A DNA stretch of 11,423 nucleotides, taken from assembly GCA_003024985.2 (NCBI GenBank), contig PXIH01S0059389.1. One strand, written 5' to 3'. Position 1 is the first letter of the stretch. The number at the start of each line of letters is the position of its first letter. This stretch comes from Euperipatoides rowelli (taxonomy: Eukaryota > Onychophora > Udeonychophora > Euonychophora > Peripatopsidae). The notes under the pieces are model-generated. The model had not been told where the DNA came from, made no database searches, and was given only the letters and a program-made list of their open reading frames with translations. Positions 8,407-11,423 of this stretch are shown here, in pieces. A program made the position numbers and the translations under genes.

Positions 8407-8441
8407 GAAAATAGTCTATCAAACACTTACTGCAATCTTGA
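8404..8441 (-). repeat. Displaced copy of 38 bases of reverse transcriptase sequence
   Basis: All 38 bases match 7797-7824 plus 7831-7840. It lies in the protease to reverse transcriptase linker, where this sequence does not belong. It overlaps the end of a perfect 16-base palindrome (8391-8406). Confidence 0.85.
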
Positions 8442-8599
8442 AATTTTTTATTGCACTTTTTGTATTTTTGAATAGTCTACAGTTTGATATTGTTTTATTA
8501 GAACATCTAATGATTGTGGCATGCTATCATTTTTGTATAATAGGCTATATATTTTTACAAAACGTTCCTTTTCTACATATATTCAACTAATTTTTGATG
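8442..8599. other. Unassigned stretch between protease and reverse transcriptase
   Basis: AT-rich sequence that I cannot match to the gypsy linker in any frame. It carries one TAGGCTA (8541-8547). It could be a strongly decayed linker or a small foreign insert that came together with the displaced duplicate beside it. Confidence 0.4.
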
Positions 8600-8880
8600 C
8601 AAATCGGGCATAAATAGATTAATATTATCTTTCCCAAATACTTCCCTCGTGATGTTATTTACCTACAGTTATTTGTACATCAACTATGCCTAACACTCTC
8701 ACAGCATGTTCGCCATAATTAGATAATTTAAAATTTTGACTACGTACCCTTATGTCCGGTATGTTCTTTTTGTACCATTCATCATTAATTATAGTGGTAT
8801 CTGCTGCTGAATCTAGAACCATTGAAATGGGTTTACCATTTATTCTAACATTGACTGAGTAATCCTCCATTTTGTTTTCT
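8600..8880 (-). pseudogene. Retropepsin-like protease remnant
   Basis: This is an aspartic protease of the kind that cleaves Gag-Pol. The open stretch 8870-8655 begins MEDYSVNVRINGKP. It holds an active-site-like motif, MVLDSAADTTII, at about residues 18-29, where D-[ST]-[GA] is the catalytic core of retropepsins. A later LGIVDVQITVG segment fits the flap/second-strand region. A stop follows at 8655, and similarity seems to continue in a shifted frame to about 8600. It lies between gag and reverse transcriptase, as expected for the family. Confidence 0.8.
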
Positions 8881-9041
8881 GAACCTATAGTGTGACAAAT
8901 CTCTTATCGTATTCCTGTTCATTCTGCTTAATCATTCTAGCTTTGAACTTACCCTGTCTGGCAACTCAATGATCCGACTCTTCTTTGTGTTTAATCCTAC
9001 ATGCCGCAGCTATATGTCCTTTTTTTACTACAAATTTTACA

Positions 9042-9048
9042 TACTGTA
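9042..9048. other. TACTGTA scar in gag between zinc knuckles (5-bp gain)
   Basis: In element sense ATACAGTATGTAAA lies between the last cysteine of knuckle 1 and the first of knuckle 2. Five surplus bases account for the frame offset. They also account for the C-x6-C distance usual in Mag-like Gag proteins. TACAGTA is the known Tc1-type excision footprint. Confidence 0.65.
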
Positions 9049-9383
9049 TCGATTTTATAGGTTTACAATTTGTTGCAAAATGGTTTTCAACACATCTATA
9101 GCATTTTACATTCTGTAAAAATTTGCTTTTATCCTTTATTTCCCGTTTATTGTATTGTCGCACTTTGACCTTGTTTGCCATTAAAACCTCTTGCCCTTTA
9201 ATATCGAGGGCGTTTTGGTCTGCCAATTCCTTCGCAATAGGGATTTCGCTAGCTTCGGAGAAATCAAGTATCCTCTTTTGGATTGCTTCATTTTTCAATC
9301 CAAGCACTAAACGATCACGTAATGCCTGGTCCAGGAAATCCTCAAAAGCACATGATGACTCTAAACGCTTCAATTCTACTAAA

Positions 9384-9390
9384 TAGCCTA
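9384..9390. other. TAGCCTA scar in gag (5-bp gain)
   Basis: The HSQNEDVAL frame runs into TAGGCTATTTAG. The frame carrying YLVELKRLES starts five bases later. Both halves belong to one conserved capsid segment. Confidence 0.8.
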
Positions 9391-9740
9391 CAAGGCAACA
9401 TCTTCATTTTGAGAGTGATTTTTTTTGTGAAAATGAAATCTTTCAGCCATTATATTGCATTTAGGTTAATAATAATCGGCTAATACTTTAATAATTTGGT
9501 CGTACGCAGTATCCTTGGGAAGTATAGGTTGTAATAAATTTCTTACAATCTTATAAGTTTTTGCCCCGACTGCTGATAAGAAAATAGCTGCTCTGTAATC
9601 CATTTTCACTTGGTTTGCCACAAAATATTATTCCAATCGCTCTATGTACATTTGGAACTCATCTTTGGTTGATCATCAAATTATTTTTTTAAACTAATTT
9701 GACTCAACATTTTGCCGCTACTTGCGGGTGTTTCAACCAT

Positions 9741-9832
9741 TCTCTTATTTTTCTTATTATTAACATGCAGCATGAATTCACATACGGGCACTTATATTAC
9801 TTGTTTTAATTCTCTTTACATATATAATGGCA
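9741..9832 (-). other. Gypsy 5' leader between primer-binding site and gag
   Basis: About 90 bases separate the primer-binding site from the probable gag start. No open frame or clear structure was seen. A leader this short is normal for a compact gypsy element. Confidence 0.55.
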
Positions 9833-9849
9833 ACAAAAACTTGTCGCCA
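9833..9849 (-). other. tRNA primer-binding site
   Basis: In element sense the sequence starting one base after the 5' LTR is TGGCGACAAG. TGG is the complement of the CCA end of a tRNA, and a start of TGGCGAC is common in Mag-like gypsy elements. I do not assign the priming tRNA because the 3' part of the match cannot be checked here. Confidence 0.7.
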
Positions 9850-9850
9850 T

Positions 9851-10074
9851 TGTAATAATTGTGTTTCTTCAACGTTATATATGTGTGGTAATGTGTGAGA
9901 TAAATACAACCATTACTAGGAAGAAGAATTACCTTTAATTGCCAATACTTTACATTTAAAATATGTCCCGATCTAACACATGTTAACTTCCATTAAAATG
10001 GAATGCATACATGGTGACGTCACTAACCAGGCTTAGCTAATCTATATTTTACAAACTAATGCATAACTATAACA
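9851..10074 (-). repeat. 5' LTR of the gypsy element
   Basis: A 224-bp direct-repeat partner of 3428-3644. In element sense it runs from TGTTATAGTTATGC to AATTATTACA, so it has the usual TG...CA ends. It abuts the TCAAT duplication on the outside, and the primer-binding site lies one base away on the inside. By eye the two LTRs agree at close to 90% of aligned columns, apart from several indels, so the insertion is old. A perfect TGACGTCA octamer lies at 10015-10022. An AT-rich TATA-like run at about 9875-9883 is close to the inner end, and I cannot place U3/R/U5 boundaries. Confidence 0.93.
10015..10022. promoter_or_regulatory. Possible CRE/ATF-type site in the 5' LTR
   Basis: TGACGTCA is the consensus CRE octamer bound by CREB/ATF proteins in animals. 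It lies about 50 bases inside the LTR start in element sense, where a U3 promoter would be expected. The other LTR has TGACATCA at the same place. Function is not shown. Confidence 0.35.
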
Positions 10075-10079
10075 TCAAT
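10075..10079. other. Target-site duplication, right copy (TCAAT)
   Basis: This is an exact match to 3423-3427, placed directly after the CA end of the LTR. Intact duplication on both sides means the two LTRs belong to the same insertion and have not recombined with another copy. Confidence 0.9.
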
Positions 10080-10458
10080 AATACCGGTATAGACACAAAT
10101 GTAAGAAAAACATTTGGGCTTGTAAAAAATAATCTCAACTTTTTAAACCATAAGGCATTTGAAAATATATTACACTATATTGAACCCATATTGAGCTATG
10201 GTTCAACGATAGTAGTAGGCTATGTAGATATTTATATACAGTAGCCTATATATTTATTAACCGCTTTCCTTATTCACTAATATTGAACATTCCAAAATAT
10301 CTCCCAGCACCCCCCCCCCCATTGTTAAGTATTCAGTATTTGCCATTTGGGTCGCAAATTGTTTTTTTTTTTTAACTGGGTCCTGGGAAAAAAGTAAGTC
10401 TTTTTTCTATTTTATTAGATAACTTACTCAATATTTTTTTTCTTTTAATTATTTTTAG
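10080..10458. other. Non-coding flank right of the gypsy element
   Basis: TACCGGTA lies at 10082-10089, just past the target duplication. TAGGCTA lies at 10216. TACAGTA and TAGCCTA share a TA at 10237-10248. A run of 11 C lies at 10310-10320, and poly-T runs follow. A pyrimidine-rich stretch (about 10431-10456) ends in TTTTTAG at 10458 and could be a splice acceptor. Confidence 0.6.
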
Positions 10459-10460
10459 AA

Positions 10461-10658
10461 AATATCAAACCTGTTATAGTGGAGCTGGAAGTTATTACCA
10501 TTGAGGATGATGCACATCCACCAGCACCGGCAGGATCCTTCATCAAGTGCGGTTACTTCCTCTGTGTTGTAGAGAGGAGGGAATTCTGTGCGAACCAGGA
10601 CCATTACTATGACGGGTTGGCACAACCAATACCCGACTTCAAGACTCCATCAGCCTAA
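10461..10658 (+). CDS. Putative terminal coding exon, unknown protein
   Basis: A 65-codon open stretch without a start codon directly follows an acceptor-like TTTTTAG (10458) after a pyrimidine-rich run. It starts NIKPVIVELEVITIEDD, contains FIKCGYFLCVVERREFC with three cysteines, and ends DFKTPSA with TAA at 10656-10658. Its GC content is clearly higher than the flanks, its amino-acid mix is protein-like, and no stop interrupts it. The rest of the gene would lie upstream of the gypsy element or be lost. I do not recognise the family. The stop lies in CAGCCTAA: if five bases there are surplus, a frame continues for about 45 more residues, many of them histidine. It could also be a fragment of another transposon's gene. 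Confidence 0.4.
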   Translation, partial: NIKPVIVELEVITIEDDAHPPAPAGSFIKCGYFLCVVERREFCANQDHYYDGLAQPIPDFKTPSA

Positions 10659-10659
10659 C

Positions 10660-11113
10660 ACCCTCACTCATCTCTAAACCGATGGATACCAACCATCTTG
10701 CACACCAACACCATCCTCTACATCACCATCATCCTCAGCACCATTATCATCCACCCAAGTCACTACACCGGACAACCAAATGATTCCATGCTCTTTCTCC
10801 TTCCAGTTAATATGAAGAGGATGTGATCAACAGGCATCCAAGATGGACTATTTTTTGTGATGAGCATTTCCCTGCTAATCAATTAGGCCATGCGGAGATA
10901 TACAACGCATCACGGTATCACAGCCCCGATAACGTCAAAGGATGACATTCCTCTGCTAAAAACAAGAAGGAGGAACAAAGACATCAAACCCAAACCAAAA
11001 AAATTAAAACTTATCCTCCATAAGCCATAAGCCTTCCTAACCCATAAGTCCTCTTTACAACATCTCCTCTAACCCTGATTGGATAACTAACCGGATTGAA
11101 CAACTCTACTAAG
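10660..11113. other. Probably non-coding, moderately GC-rich at first
   Basis: CAC/CAT-rich sequence (10690-10760) gives a histidine-rich frame after the exon above. A short plus-strand frame at about 10818-10943 reads HPRWTIFCDEHFPANQLG in part and might be a further exon piece, but no clear splice site fits its frame. Nothing is recognised after that. Confidence 0.4.
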
Positions 11114-11194
11114 CAATTAAAAGTAAGCAACAACCTAATGAACTTTTTTAACCAATTAAAAGTAAGCAACAACCTAATGAACTTTTTTTTTAAC
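11114..11194. repeat. Two-copy tandem repeat, period 39
   Basis: CAATTAAAAGTAAGCAACAA starts at 11114 and again at 11153. Both units continue with CCTAATGAAC and a T-run of different length. Near identity of the units points to a recent duplication. Confidence 0.85.
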
Positions 11195-11423
11195 CAATCA
11201 TATGAGATATCTCCTACAGGCCTATAAACTTTCAAATTTTTTATATCATTATTTTCCTCTAGCTGTTTGAAAAAACGAATAGCCTATTACAATGGTTATG
11301 TCATAACGCAGAGTCTGCATCATGACACTGTTTCTCTGATTGAGAGGGGTGTTTATATTTAAGTATGTACACGACACATATTTAAATAAGAGGGGTAAAG
11401 ATAGGATCCTGTGAGGGAATTTC
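11195..11423. other. Non-coding AT-rich end of the window
   Basis: No coding signal was seen. One TAGCCTA lies at 11280-11286. Confidence 0.6.

Larger units (their letters stand above)
8966..9740 (-). pseudogene. gag: gag remnant: capsid plus two zinc knuckles
   Basis: Gag would form the particle that packages the retrotransposon RNA. The likely start is the ATG at 9740-9738, which reads MVETPASSGKM. A capsid-like region follows (about 9690-9250), with motifs such as YIERLE, DYRAAIFLSAVG and LRDRLVLGL. Stops and shifts break the frame near 9690, 9650, 9470 and 9384-9390; the stretch 9373-8966 is open. The first knuckle, CYRCVENHFATNC, is intact (C-x2-C-x3-H-x4-C, 9056-9094). The second is split by two frame errors: an extra 5 bases at 9042-9048 (TACAGTA) and one extra A in the A-run at 9020-9027. 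Only its GHIAAAC end is in the open frame, and its first two cysteines are in a neighbouring frame. These two gains sum to six bases, so the frame recovers after them. Confidence 0.85.
3428..10074 (-). mobile_element. Complete, degenerate Ty3/gypsy LTR retrotransposon (Mag-like)
   Basis: A 6.6-kb element lies on the minus strand. It is bounded by two LTRs beginning TGTTATA and ending ATTACA in element sense, and flanked by a TCAAT duplication. Its order is 5' LTR, primer-binding site, gag, protease, reverse transcriptase, RNase H, integrase, 3' LTR, with integrase after RNase H as in Ty3/gypsy. No envelope-like gene is seen. The gag knuckle spacing, the RNase H motif TDHRPLL and the integrase motif NGSAERAV recall the Mag lineage; that assignment is from memory of the family. 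Every domain carries stops or frameshifts, and a LINE fragment and a MITE-like element sit inside pol. Without these insertions the element would be about 4.6 kb, within the usual range for compact gypsy elements. It cannot move by itself. Confidence 0.95.

Noticed and set aside
3428-10074. Endogenous retrovirus with an envelope gene
   Set aside because: Only about 90 bases separate the pol stop from the 3' LTR, and no envelope-like frame exists.
11011-11235. Minus-strand open frame of 74 residues
   Set aside because: Mostly made by the two-copy 39-bp tandem repeat, with no recognisable domain.

Overview
The window is AT-rich animal DNA (roughly two-thirds A+T by eye) dominated by layered transposon remains. 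It contains no bacterial-type operons, no tRNA or rRNA gene and no CRISPR array. An invertebrate, probably an arthropod, is the best guess, based on a Ty3/gypsy retrotransposon of Mag-like type, a CR1-type LINE fragment with a PHD-finger ORF1, and a short inverted-repeat element starting GGGGTCGTCCATAAATTAC. The organism call is an inference. Single N bases lie at 1280, 6359 and 6848.

Layout. 1-3422 is non-coding, with a GC-rich block (245-420), a decayed duplication (1715-1778 / 1813-1880) and other small repeats. 3423-10079 is one complete but dead Ty3/gypsy LTR retrotransposon on the minus strand. It has a TCAAT target-site duplication, LTRs at 9851-10074 (5') and 3428-3644 (3'), a primer-binding site, gag, protease, reverse transcriptase, RNase H and integrase, all broken by stops and frameshifts. 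Two later elements are nested inside it: a LINE fragment in the reverse transcriptase (about 6186-7796) and a MITE-like element in RNase H (about 5289-5682). 10080-10458 is non-coding. 10461-10658 looks like the last coding exon of an unrecognised plus-strand gene, or an old gene fragment. 10660-11423 is non-coding with a 39-bp tandem repeat.

Main observation. The heptamer TAGGCTA/TAGCCTA occurs 19 times, against about one expected from base composition. At all six sites where a reference is available (the other LTR, a local duplicate, or conserved gag/pol reading frame and spacing), it is an exact 5-bp gain, turning TA into TAGGCTA. A seventh 5-bp gain, TA into TACAGTA, lies in gag between the zinc knuckles. 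TA duplicated around three bases is the shape of a cut-and-paste transposon excision footprint of the Tc1/mariner type. The window therefore seems peppered with scars of a TA-targeting element whose ends would read GGC...GCC. I know of no description of this and could not search.
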